This document shows positions 33,156-41,297 of a stretch of DNA of 44,266 bases, piece by piece (within the stretch, counting starts at the first letter, position 1; every line of letters begins with the position of its first letter). This DNA is from Clostridia bacterium (GTDB taxonomy: Bacteria; Bacillota; Clostridia; Oscillospirales; Acutalibacteraceae). A program made the position numbers and the translations under genes. Where the stretch lies: positions 1 through 44,266 of the forward strand of contig JAFTZU010000034.1 of assembly GCA_017461005.1 (NCBI GenBank), read 5' to 3'. A model generated the notes under the pieces. The model saw only the letters and a program-made list of their open reading frames with translations, ran no database searches and was not told where the DNA came from.

Positions 33156-34088
33156 TTATTTCAATCCTTTGTTTTCCTCAAAACCTAACATAAGATTCAT
33201 GTTCTGGACGGCGGCACCGCTGGCGCCTTTGCCGAGGTTGTCGAGGAGCGCCGTGATGGTCACACGCTCGTCGTTGCCGGTGACGTTCAGTAAGATCTTG
33301 TTCGTGCCGGCCATGCTGTTCGCGTAGAACTTGCCCTCCTGCACGAGTTCCGGGTTCACGGAGACGTTGCAGGTGTTGCGGTAGTAGGTGTAGAGCATGT
33401 CGTGGATCTGGGACGCCGAATAGCCGTTCAGGAATTCCTGGTGCAGCGGCACCGCCACTTCCATGCCCTTGTAGTAGTCGTCAACGATCGGGTTGAAGAC
33501 CGGTTTCTTCTCGAGGCCGCAGATGACCTGCATCTCGGGGATGTGCTTGTGGTCTCCGTTCAGCGCATAGTGGCTCGGAGCAAACAGCGCTTCGGCCTTG
33601 TCATCGGACTCATAGTCCGCGATCATCTTCTTGCCGCCGCCCGAGTAGCCGGAGAGGCCCCAGGAGGTCAGCGGGACGGACTTGTCGAGGATGCCGAGTT
33701 TCACCAGCGGATAGACGATGCTGATGAAGCCGGAGGCATAACAGCCCGGGTTCGCGACCCGTTTGCTGCGGATGATGTTTTCCCGGTGCTCGAGAGACAG
33801 TTCCGGGAAGCCGTAGTCCCAGGCAGGATCGGTGCGATGTGCGGTCGAGGCGTCGATGATCTTCGTCTCGGGGTTCTCGACGAGGCCCACCGCTTCGATG
33901 GCGGCGGCGTCCGGCAGACACAGGAACACGAGGTCTGCGGCGTTCATGAACTTTTTGCGCTCTTCGACGTCTCTGTGAAGTTCATCGGAGATGATGAGCA
34001 GTTCGATGTCGTCTCTCTGTCCGAGACGGTCATAGATCTGCAGGCCCGTGGTGCCCGCCTGACCGTCGATGTAGATCTTAGGTTTCAT
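33156..34088 (-). CDS. argC: N-acetyl-gamma-glutamyl-phosphate reductase (short, type 2)
   Basis: A 310-residue NADPH-dependent reductase, N-acetylglutamyl phosphate to N-acetylglutamate semialdehyde. Nucleotide-binding start KIYIDGQAGTTGLQIYDRL and catalytic Cys116 in VANPGCYASG. The length and the GQAGTTG motif identify the shorter type 2 ArgC, distinct from the about 345-residue type 1. HKHIPEM is the conserved histidine region. GGGAGG precedes the ATG by 5 nt. First gene of the argC-lysA-argJ-argB-argD operon, under the ArgR-box promoter. Confidence 0.96.
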   Translation of the reverse strand: MKPKIYIDGQAGTTGLQIYDRLGQRDDIELLIISDELHRDVEERKKFMNAADLVFLCLPDAAAIEAVGLVENPETKIIDASTAHRTDPAWDYGFPELSLEHRENIIRSKRVANPGCYASGFISIVYPLVKLGILDKSVPLTSWGLSGYSGGGKKMIADYESDDKAEALFAPSHYALNGDHKHIPEMQVICGLEKKPVFNPIVDDYYKGMEVAVPLHQEFLNGYSASQIHDMLYTYYRNTCNVSVNPELVQEGKFYANSMAGTNKILLNVTGNDERVTITALLDNLGKGASGAAVQNMNLMLGFEENKGLK

Positions 34089-34123
34089 GGGATCCTCCCT
34101 GGATCGATGGAGTATTGTTACGT

Positions 34124-34152
34124 ATTATAATGCATATTTATGCGTATTTCAA
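34124..34152 (-). promoter_or_regulatory. Promoter of the arginine operon
   Basis: Minus strand: TTGAAA (complement of 34147-34152), 17-nt spacer, perfect TATAAT (complement of 34124-34129), about 35 nt before the argC ATG. The spacer itself is an ARG box. Confidence 0.85.
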
Positions 34153-34177
34153 TAGAATATACGAATATTTATACATT
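34129..34177 (-). promoter_or_regulatory. Two ARG boxes (ArgR operators)
   Basis: Proximal box 34129-34146 reads TACGCATAAATATGCATT on the minus strand, filling the promoter spacer. Distal box 34160-34177 reads AATGTATAAATATTCGTA. Both match the general ARG-box pattern (WNTGAATWWWWATTCANW) at most positions. Their centres are 31 bp apart, about three helical turns. ArgR is encoded at 37226-37684. Confidence 0.8.
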
Positions 34178-34202
34178 CTATTTCGAGTCATAAATCGCAT
34201 GA

Positions 34203-34237
34203 ATGGCAGTACAGGTCCAATGGACCCATACTGCCAT
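34203..34237 (-). terminator. Hairpin downstream of tyrS
   Basis: ATGGCAGTA-xx-GGTCC, loop AAT, GGACC-xx-TACTGCCAT: 14 pairs in two blocks, 20 nt past the tyrS stop. There is no T-run, so it may be a weak or Rho-assisted terminator that insulates the arginine promoter. Confidence 0.5.
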
Positions 34238-34257
34238 CTCTTATGTTCGTCGTATCG

Positions 34258-35481
34258 TCAGCCGAGGCGGACTTTATGGTAGACCTTCTTGCCCTTCTTG
34301 ACGACGACCCCTTCGCCGGAGAGCTGATCGGCCGTGAACTGGGTGTTCGGAGCCGTCACCTTCTCGCCGTCGACGGAGACACCACCCTGCGTGACGAGGG
34401 TGCGGGCTTCCTTGTTGGAGGAAACCAGACCGGCCTTGACCATGAGGGTCAGGATGCCGATGCTGCCGTCGGTCAGGTCGTCTGCGGCCAGGACAGTCTC
34501 GGGGATGTTCTCGAAGTTGCCGCCCTGGAACGCCGCGCGAGCGGTGGCCTGGGCCTTGTCGGCCTCTTCCTTGCCGTGGACGAGCTGGGTGAGCTCATAG
34601 GCGAGGATCTCTTTGGCCTCGTTGAGCTGGGCGCCTTCCCAGGAGTCCATCTCGTCGATCTGCTCGAGGGGCAGGAACGTCAGCATGCGGATACACTTGA
34701 GGACATCGTCGTCGCCGACGTTTCTCCAGTACTGGTAGAACTCGTACGGAGTGGTCTTCTTCGGGTCGAGCCAGACAGCGCCGTTCGCGGTCTTGCCCAT
34801 CTTCTTGCCCTCGGAGTTCATGAGGAGCGTGATGGTCATCGCGTAAGCGTCCTTGCCGAGCTTCTTCCGGATGAGTTCGGTACCGGCCAGCATGTTGGAC
34901 CACTGGTCGTCGCCGCCGAACTGCATGTTGCAGCCGTAGTTCTGGTACAGGTGGTAGAAGTCATAGGCCTGCATGATCATATAGTTGAACTCGAGGAAAC
35001 TGAGGCCCTTCTCCATCCTCTGCTTATAGCACTCGGCACGAAGCATGTTGTTGACGGAGAACTGGGCACCGACTTCACGGAGCAGTTCGATGTAGTTGAG
35101 TTTCAGGAGCCAGTCCGCGTTGTTGACCATGACCGCTTTGCCTTCGCCGAATTCGATGAAGCGCTCCATCTGAGCTTTGAAGCAGTCACAGTTGTGCTGG
35201 ATGGTCTCCGGCGTCATCATGGAACGCATGTCGGAACGACCGGAGGGGTCGCCGATATAACCGGTGCCGCCGCCGACCAGGACGACCGGCTTGTTGCCCG
35301 CCATCTGCAGTCTCTTCATGAGGCAAAGCGCCATGAAGTGGCCGACATGGAGGCTGTCCGCCGTCGGGTCGAAGCCGATGTAGAAGGTGGCTTTTCCCTC
35401 ATTGATGAGTTCCTTGATTTCGTCTTCGTCCGTCACCTGGGCAATGAGGCCGCGGGCAACGAGTTCGTCATAGATGGTCAT
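34258..35481 (-). CDS. tyrS: Tyrosyl-tRNA synthetase
   Basis: A 407-residue class I synthetase charging tRNA-Tyr. The HIGH-type motif is HVGH (in DSLHVGHFMAL) and the KMSKS-type motif is KMGKT; DPSGR and QFGGDDQWSN line the tyrosine pocket. A C-terminal S4-like RNA-binding domain (about 340-400) is present. The frame extends three codons upstream to a TTG, but AAAGG lies 9 nt before the ATG at 35481, so that start was chosen. Only 55 nt separate it from recN, so it may be read from the upstream operon. No T-box leader fits into that gap, unlike many Firmicutes tyrS genes. Confidence 0.95.
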   Translation of the reverse strand: MTIYDELVARGLIAQVTDEDEIKELINEGKATFYIGFDPTADSLHVGHFMALCLMKRLQMAGNKPVVLVGGGTGYIGDPSGRSDMRSMMTPETIQHNCDCFKAQMERFIEFGEGKAVMVNNADWLLKLNYIELLREVGAQFSVNNMLRAECYKQRMEKGLSFLEFNYMIMQAYDFYHLYQNYGCNMQFGGDDQWSNMLAGTELIRKKLGKDAYAMTITLLMNSEGKKMGKTANGAVWLDPKKTTPYEFYQYWRNVGDDDVLKCIRMLTFLPLEQIDEMDSWEGAQLNEAKEILAYELTQLVHGKEEADKAQATARAAFQGGNFENIPETVLAADDLTDGSIGILTLMVKAGLVSSNKEARTLVTQGGVSVDGEKVTAPNTQFTADQLSGEGVVVKKGKKVYHKVRLG

Positions 35482-35536
35482 CAGACCCAACCTTTCTTAA
35501 AAGAATTCTTTTAATCTTAAAGCATTGCTTAATAAT

Positions 35537-37213
35537 TTAGTCGTTTCTTGCCGCAAAGTCAAGCATTTCCGCGGCATTCCGGAGCTGGAGCTCCGAGACC
35601 TGTTCCCCGCCGATGATGCGGGCGATCTCCGCCTCTCTGCCCTTCCGGTCGAGGGGCGTGACCCGGGTATAGGTCTTCCCGCCCTCCACAGTCTTCTCGA
35701 TGAGGTAGTGGGCATCGGCGAAGGCGGCCACCTGGGGGCTGTGGGTGATGCAGAGGACCTGGCGGTCTCCCGACACTTCCTGCAGCTTTCGGGCGATGCG
35801 TTCCGCGGCGCTTCCGGACACACCCGTATCGATCTCATCGAAGATCATGGTGCCGACGTTCCCGCCCTTGGAAAGGACGTTCTGGATGGCCAGCATGATC
35901 CGGGAGAGTTCACCGCCGGAGGCGATCTTCGACAGGGGCTTCAGCGCCTCGCCGGGGTTCGGCGAGATGAGGAATTCGATGACGTCCGCCCCGGTGGGGT
36001 TCAGCTTGCAGCGTTCGAAGGACGTCCCCAGTTCCACGTAGGGCATGTTGAGGAATTCGAGTTCTTTTTTGACCCGTTCTTCAAAAGTCTTCGCGGTCGC
36101 TTTCCGGGCGTTGGACAATGCCTCCGCGTCGGCGAGGAGCACGGTCTTCTTCTGTTCGAGGACTTCCTCGAGTTTCTTCCGGTCCGCGTCGGAGACCTCG
36201 ATGGACTGCAGTTCCGCTTTCTCCTCCGCGAGCTTCGCGAGGATCTCCTCTTCGGTGTTGCCGAAGCGGGAGCGGAGCTTGTTCAGTTCGGCGATGCGGT
36301 CTTCGACCTCATCCTGCTCGGAGGGGTCGTAGGCACAGGCGTAAAGAGCGTCGTTCAGTGCATCGCGCACCCCCTGCAGGGCGTATGCCGCGTCGGTCAG
36401 CTGGGTCTCGAGTTCCCGTGCCTCTTCCAGGTGCTGCGCCGGGACCTTCAGGTCCGAGAGCGCATCGAAGGCGAGGCTGACGGCACCGCTCTGTTCATCG
36501 CCGTCGGAGAGAGCGGCCATGGCGCTGTTGAGACCTTTCACGATCTTCTCCGAGTTGCGGAAGAAGGTCCGCCGGTCCATGAGTTCGTCGTATTCCCCGA
36601 CCCGGATGTTGGCCGCTTCGATCTCCCCGATCTCGAACTTCAGGAAGTCGATGCGCCGGAGCAGGGCGTCTTCATCGGTGGAAAGCTGTTTGTAACGGCG
36701 GTAGAGCGTCGTGAACTCTTCATAGTGCTCCCGGTAGGTGTCGATGAGGGCACCGTAGTCCCCCATGGCGTCGAGGTACCGATAGTGGACTTCCGGGTTC
36801 AGGAGGTCCTGGCTGTCGTGCTGACCGTGGATGGAGATGAGGCTCTGTCCGAGGCGTTTCAGCATGGCGACCGTGGCCGGGGTCCCGCCGATGCGGCACT
36901 GGTTCCGACCTTCCGCGAAGATGGTCCGGGAGACGAGGAGCTCTCCCCCTTCCGTCGGTTCGAGATCCATGTCCTTCAAAAGGTCGTCGATCTCCGTCGG
37001 AAGACCGGTGAACACCGCGGAGACGCGGGCGCTGTCGGCCCCGGTCCGGATGAGTTCCCGGGAGGTCCGTTCGCCGAGGACCGCGCTGAGGGCATCGACG
37101 ATGATCGATTTGCCGGCGCCGGTCTCACCGCTCAGCACATTGAAGCCGGGCTCGAACGAGATGTCCGCCGACTCGATGACCGCGATGTTCTGGATATTCA
37201 GTTCCGAGAGCAT
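35537..37213 (-). CDS. recN: DNA repair protein RecN
   Basis: A 558-residue SMC-like ATPase that acts early at double-strand breaks. Walker A GETGAGKS (29-36), a central coiled-coil region (about 150-350) and the C-terminal signature LSKIASGGELSRIMLAIQ with Walker B TMIFDEIDTGVSG. Conserved FN-VLSGETGAGKSI and HSPQVAAFAD are present. Starts 12 nt after argR, as in Bacillus (ahrC-recN). The gene that follows is tyrS; spoIVB and spo0A, which follow recN in many spore formers, are not here. Confidence 0.97.
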   Translation of the reverse strand: MLSELNIQNIAVIESADISFEPGFNVLSGETGAGKSIIVDALSAVLGERTSRELIRTGADSARVSAVFTGLPTEIDDLLKDMDLEPTEGGELLVSRTIFAEGRNQCRIGGTPATVAMLKRLGQSLISIHGQHDSQDLLNPEVHYRYLDAMGDYGALIDTYREHYEEFTTLYRRYKQLSTDEDALLRRIDFLKFEIGEIEAANIRVGEYDELMDRRTFFRNSEKIVKGLNSAMAALSDGDEQSGAVSLAFDALSDLKVPAQHLEEARELETQLTDAAYALQGVRDALNDALYACAYDPSEQDEVEDRIAELNKLRSRFGNTEEEILAKLAEEKAELQSIEVSDADRKKLEEVLEQKKTVLLADAEALSNARKATAKTFEERVKKELEFLNMPYVELGTSFERCKLNPTGADVIEFLISPNPGEALKPLSKIASGGELSRIMLAIQNVLSKGGNVGTMIFDEIDTGVSGSAAERIARKLQEVSGDRQVLCITHSPQVAAFADAHYLIEKTVEGGKTYTRVTPLDRKGREAEIARIIGGEQVSELQLRNAAEMLDFAARND

Positions 37214-37225
37214 AAGATCGCCCCT

Positions 37226-37684
37226 TTACCGTCCGATGAGTGTATTGATGCTGTCCCGGAAATTCCGGGCCTTGGTCTCTGTTCTGCAGAGCACGAACAC
37301 GGTGTCGTCGCCGGCGATGGTGCCGAGGATGCCGTCCCAGTTCATGCTGTCGAGGGCCGCGCCGACCGCATTCGCCATGCCGGCGTGGGTCTTGATGACA
37401 CAGGTGTTCATCGCATAGTCCGTCGAGACGATGGCGCCGGGCAGGATGGACCCCGCACCGTTCGGATAGCCTTCCGGCTCCCGGGTACCGGCGCTGTAGA
37501 TGGACTTGCCATCGAGGCCGATCTGTTTGATGAGTTTCAGCTCCTTGATGTCCCGGGAGATGGTCGCCTGGGTCACCTCATAGCCGTGTTCCCGCAGCTT
37601 CAGGATGAGTTCGTCCTGGGTGGCGATGGGCTCGTTGGCGATGAGCGTGAGGATCTGGTTCTGTCGATCTTTACGGGCATTCAT
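37226..37684 (-). CDS. argR: Arginine repressor ArgR
   Basis: A 152-residue repressor. N-terminal winged helix (about 1-65, with QDELILKLREHGYEVTQATISRDIKELKLIK, split here only for description: HGYEVTQATISRD is the recognition helix). The C-terminal domain (about 80-150) has the arginine-binding and hexamerisation motif GTIAGDDTVFVLCR. ArgR with arginine binds ARG boxes such as those before argC. Frame continues three codons upstream to a TTG inside the nadK end, but GGAGG lies 10 nt before the ATG at 37684. Part of the tlyA-nadK-argR-recN run. Confidence 0.97.
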   Translation of the reverse strand: MNARKDRQNQILTLIANEPIATQDELILKLREHGYEVTQATISRDIKELKLIKQIGLDGKSIYSAGTREPEGYPNGAGSILPGAIVSTDYAMNTCVIKTHAGMANAVGAALDSMNWDGILGTIAGDDTVFVLCRTETKARNFRDSINTLIGR

Positions 37685-37689
37685 TTCGG

Positions 37690-38553
37690 TCAAACCTCCG
37701 TTCCGGCAAGCTTGTTGTTCAGGATCTCAAAGAAGGGGTCGGTCTTGATGCGGATGAACTTCGCATCGTACTCTGAGCGTTCGATGGAGATGATGTCCCC
37801 TTCCATGACTTTGATGGAATCTCCGCCGTCGAGCGACAGGACCACGTCTTTACAGCGGGAGTCCGGGCTGATGGCGATGGAGAGCTTGTTGTCCGCACTG
37901 AAGACGATGCTTCGGGCGAACAGGCTCTGCGGGCAGATGGGCGTGACGACCGTGCCCTGCATGCTGGGGTTCAGCACCGGACCGCCGGCTGCCAGGCAGT
38001 AGGCCGAGGAACCGGTCGGGGTCGAGACGACGACGCCGTCTGCGCGGTAAGTATTGATGAGCCGGTCGTCACAGAAGACGTCGAGGTCGATGATCTTGAC
38101 CTTCGAGCCCCTGCAGACGACCACGTCGTTGATGATGTTCTCCTCCTGGAGGACCCGTCCGTTCCGGATGAGCCGGACCGTCAGGAGCATGCGGGGGTCG
38201 AGCCGGTACTCGCCGTCGATGAGCGATTTCAGCAGATGCAGCTCATCGCGCTCGAGACCGGCCATGAACGCGAGGCGTCCGGCGCCGATGCAGAGCAGCG
38301 GTTTGCCGTACGAGACGGTCATCTTGGCGGCCCGCAGCATGGAGCCGTCTCCGCCGACGGTGATGATGGCGTCGCACCACGGGATGAGGTCTTCAAAGGC
38401 CATGACGCCCATGGAAGGGACATCGGAAAAGACGGACCGGTCTTCCTCCTGGCAGGCGTAGTCCGCGCCGTACTTCCGGAGCCAGTCACAGATGTCCTTC
38501 GTGATCTTCCCGCCCATGTCCCGGGTCAGGTTCGGCAGCAATGCGATGTTCAC
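37690..38553 (-). CDS. nadK: NAD kinase
   Basis: A 287-residue kinase, NAD + ATP to NADP + ADP. The phosphate-binding GGDGSMLRA (about 67-75) and ADGVVVSTPTGSSAY are intact. In the second conserved motif, usually I-N-x-G-x-L-G-F, the sequence reads CIGAGRLAFMAGL, with glycine in place of the asparagine and alanine in place of the second glycine. Start is GTG with a G-rich ribosome-binding site (AAGGGGGG). Gap of 22 nt after tlyA and 5 nt before argR. Normal in overall length. Confidence 0.92.
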   Translation of the reverse strand: MNIALLPNLTRDMGGKITKDICDWLRKYGADYACQEEDRSVFSDVPSMGVMAFEDLIPWCDAIITVGGDGSMLRAAKMTVSYGKPLLCIGAGRLAFMAGLERDELHLLKSLIDGEYRLDPRMLLTVRLIRNGRVLQEENIINDVVVCRGSKVKIIDLDVFCDDRLINTYRADGVVVSTPTGSSAYCLAAGGPVLNPSMQGTVVTPICPQSLFARSIVFSADNKLSIAISPDSRCKDVVLSLDGGDSIKVMEGDIISIERSEYDAKFIRIKTDPFFEILNNKLAGTEV

Positions 38554-38575
38554 TGGGGTCCCCCCTTCGAGTCGT

Positions 38576-39397
38576 TTAATGGTCCAGTGCTTCGTGCGAA
38601 GCGTCCGCGAGTTCCGCGGCGGTGACAGCGGTCCGGCGTTCCGGCGCCTCTGTCTTTTCGAGATACATGAGGTACTCGATGTTTCCCTCGGGTCCCTTGA
38701 TGGGCGAATAGGTAAGGCCTAACAGGCTGAAGCCGTTCTCCAGCGCGAAGGTCGTGATGGTCTCGATGACGTCCCGGTGGACGGCCTTGTCCCGGACGAC
38801 GCCCTTCTTCCCGACGTTCTCCCGTCCGGCTTCGAACTGGGGCTTGATGAGGCAGACGGCCTGTCCGCCCTCCGCGAGCCGTTCTCTCAGCACAGGCAGG
38901 ATGATCCGCAGTGAGATGAAGGAGACATCCACGCTGGCGAAGTCCACCGGCTCCGGGATCTGCTCTTCGGTCACGTAACGGAAGTTCGTGCGTTCGAGGT
39001 TCACGACCCGTTCGTCGGTCCGCAGTTTCCAGGCGAGCTGGCCGTAGCCGACGTCGATCGAATAGACCTTCACGGCGCCGTTCTGCAGCATGCAGTCGGT
39101 GAACCCGCCGGTGGAGGCGCCGATGTCCATACAGACCTTGCCCTCCAGTGTGAGGCCGAATTCGTTCATCGCCTTTTCCAGCTTGAAGCCCCCGCGGCTG
39201 ACGTAGGGCATCTTCTCGCCCCGGACTTCGATGACATCGTCCTCCGTGACGTTCGTGCCCGCCTTCAGCTGCTTCTGGCCGTTGACGTAGACCGCGCCGG
39301 CCATGATGAGGGCTTTCGCCTTTTCCCGGCTCTCGGTGTGTCCCCGTTCGAACACGGCGAGGTCCAGCCGGGTCTTTTTCGGTTTATTCTGACTCAT
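38576..39397 (-). CDS. tlyA: TlyA-family rRNA 2'-O-methyltransferase / hemolysin A
   Basis: A 273-residue protein with an N-terminal S4 RNA-binding domain (about 10-70, RLDLAVFERGHTESREKAKALIMAGAVYVNG read in short pieces: RLDLAVFERG and VYVNGQ) and a FtsJ-type methyltransferase domain. SAM motif MDIGASTGGFTDC; catalytic-type residues in DVSFISL and LIKPQFEAG. TlyA methylates 16S and 23S rRNA cytidines; in B. subtilis it is YqxC in the same cluster. The ATG lies inside the dxs end (14-nt overlap), so they are translationally coupled. Confidence 0.94.
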   Translation of the reverse strand: MSQNKPKKTRLDLAVFERGHTESREKAKALIMAGAVYVNGQKQLKAGTNVTEDDVIEVRGEKMPYVSRGGFKLEKAMNEFGLTLEGKVCMDIGASTGGFTDCMLQNGAVKVYSIDVGYGQLAWKLRTDERVVNLERTNFRYVTEEQIPEPVDFASVDVSFISLRIILPVLRERLAEGGQAVCLIKPQFEAGRENVGKKGVVRDKAVHRDVIETITTFALENGFSLLGLTYSPIKGPEGNIEYLMYLEKTEAPERRTAVTAAELADASHEALDH

Positions 39398-41288
39398 GGT
39401 CTCCGCCTTTCACGTCCCGCACCATGGACGCCGCGTCGATGCCGAACTCGGCCCGGAGCGCGTCCTGCTTGGCATGATGGACGAAGGTGTTGTCGACGGC
39501 GATGTACCGGTACTCCCCGGCAAACTTGTGCTGCAGGAGCTGATATCCGTAGCTCTCGCCGATGCCGCCAGACTTGGCGCCCTCTTCGTAGAAGAAGACT
39601 CTGTCGCAGTCGAGGGCGGCCTCCACGGCCCCTTCGTTGATGGGCCAGACCTTGTTGAGCTTGATGATGCGGACGCGCTTGCCGGCTTCCTTCAGCTCGT
39701 CCCGGGCCTTCGCGGCCTCCGGGAACAGACTGCCGAAGGTGACGAGGCAGGCGTCCGGTGTCCGGCTCTCGAGGGGAGTGCCGGCGTAGTATTCCTCACC
39801 GTCGAGGACGGTGTAGTCGTCGTAGGTGTTCTGGTTGAAATCGTCCGGGATGTACCCCTGCTTCCCTCTCGGGTAACGGACCGCGATGACCTTGCCGTCG
39901 TCGTAGAGCGCCCGGTACAGGAACTGTCCGACGCCCTTGTAGGTGGACGGCGAATAGATGACGCTGTTCGGGATGGTCCGCAGGAACGCGAGGTCGAAGA
40001 TGCCCTGATGGCTGCGCCCGTCGTCGCCGACGAAGCCGGCGCGGTCGACCGCCAGGACCACTTTCTGGTTCTGCATGGCCACGTCGTGGACGATCTCGTC
40101 ATAGGTCCTCTGCAGGAACGTCGAGTAGACGGCGAAGACCGGGATGAGCCCGCCCTTTGCCATGCCGCCGGCGAAGGTCACCGCGAACTCCTCCGCGATG
40201 CCGACGTCGAAGAACCGGTCCGGGAACTGTTTCGCGAACTGCTCGAGGCCGGTGCCGAGGGCCATGGCCGCCGTGATGGCGACGATGTGTTTGTCCTGTT
40301 CCGCAAAGGTGCAGAGCGCTTTTCCGAATTCCGCGGAAAAGTTCGTGCCGCCGGCCGGTGTCTCCCCGGTCTCTCGGTCGAAGCTGCCGATGCCGTGGAA
40401 CTTCGAGGGGTTCTCCTCCGCCGGGCGGTAACCTCTGCCCTTCATGGTGCGGACGTGGAGGATGACCGGGTCGTCGATGGTCTTGGCACTCCGGAACGCG
40501 TCGCGGAGCGCGCCGAGGTCATGTCCGTCGATGGGGCCCATGTAGTTGAAGCCCATGTCTTCGAACATGTTGCTCTGGTAAAGCCGGTCTTTCAGGAACT
40601 TCTTGACGCCGACGATGCCTTTGACCGCCGCGTCGCCCACGACCGGGACTTTTTCGAGAGTGTTCTTGACCTCGTCCTTGAACAGGTAGTAACCGGGGTT
40701 CGTGCGGATAGCCGCGAGGTACATCGCGAGGGAACCCACGTTCGGCGAGATGGACATCTCGTTGTCGTTCAGGACGACGATGAGTCTCGTGTTTTCGTGG
40801 CCCGCGTTGTTGAGGGCTTCATAGACGAGGCCGCCGGTGAAGGAGCCGTCGCCGATGACCGCCACGGTGTAGGACGGGTCGCCCTCGAGGGTCTTGGCCA
40901 CGGAGAGACCGTAGCCCGCCGCGATGGACGCACCGCTGTGGCCCGCCGCGAAGGTGTCGTGTTCGCTCTCCTCCGGGTTCGGGAAACCGGAGAGCCCGCC
41001 GTTCTGCCGGAGCGTGTGGAACTGCTCGTAGCGGCCGGTCAGGAGCTTGTGGGTATAGACCTGGTGCCCGACGTCCCAGACGAAGGAGTCCTTCGGGGAC
41101 TCGAACTCGAGATGCATGGCGAGGGTCAGTTCCACCGCGCCGAGGTTCGACGCGAGGTGTCCGCCGTTCTGAGAGACGGTGTCGACGATCGTCTCCCGGA
41201 TCTCCCCGGTCAGTTCCTGCAACTGCTGGTCGTTCAGCCTGCGGAGGTCTTCCGGAGAGTGGATCTGCTGCAATAGTTTCATGTCCAT
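39384..41288 (-). CDS. dxs: 1-Deoxy-D-xylulose-5-phosphate synthase
   Basis: A 634-residue thiamine-diphosphate enzyme, pyruvate + glyceraldehyde-3-phosphate to DXP + CO2, first step of the MEP isoprenoid pathway. NGGHLASNLGAVELT near the start, the ThDP-binding GDGSFTGGLVYEALN...NDNEMSIS, and the transketolase motif DRAGFVGDDGRSHQGIFDL are intact. Starts 9 nt after ispA. Two starts are possible (41288 or 41282), with AAAGGA 5 and 11 nt upstream respectively. Confidence 0.97.
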   Translation of the reverse strand: MDMKLLQQIHSPEDLRRLNDQQLQELTGEIRETIVDTVSQNGGHLASNLGAVELTLAMHLEFESPKDSFVWDVGHQVYTHKLLTGRYEQFHTLRQNGGLSGFPNPEESEHDTFAAGHSGASIAAGYGLSVAKTLEGDPSYTVAVIGDGSFTGGLVYEALNNAGHENTRLIVVLNDNEMSISPNVGSLAMYLAAIRTNPGYYLFKDEVKNTLEKVPVVGDAAVKGIVGVKKFLKDRLYQSNMFEDMGFNYMGPIDGHDLGALRDAFRSAKTIDDPVILHVRTMKGRGYRPAEENPSKFHGIGSFDRETGETPAGGTNFSAEFGKALCTFAEQDKHIVAITAAMALGTGLEQFAKQFPDRFFDVGIAEEFAVTFAGGMAKGGLIPVFAVYSTFLQRTYDEIVHDVAMQNQKVVLAVDRAGFVGDDGRSHQGIFDLAFLRTIPNSVIYSPSTYKGVGQFLYRALYDDGKVIAVRYPRGKQGYIPDDFNQNTYDDYTVLDGEEYYAGTPLESRTPDACLVTFGSLFPEAAKARDELKEAGKRVRIIKLNKVWPINEGAVEAALDCDRVFFYEEGAKSGGIGESYGYQLLQHKFAGEYRYIAVDNTFVHHAKQDALRAEFGIDAASMVRDVKGGDHESE

Positions 41289-41297
41289 AAATGTCCT

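Noticed and set aside
35482-35536. T-box riboswitch upstream of tyrS
   Set aside because: Only 55 nt separate recN and tyrS and no T-box consensus (AGGGTGG-like) or specifier stem is seen.
39396-41276. A 626-codon open frame on the plus strand opposite dxs, and similar long plus frames opposite recN, argJ, lysA and xseA
   Set aside because: All are shadow frames caused by high GC third positions; the products are Val/Asp/Arg-rich and match no family.
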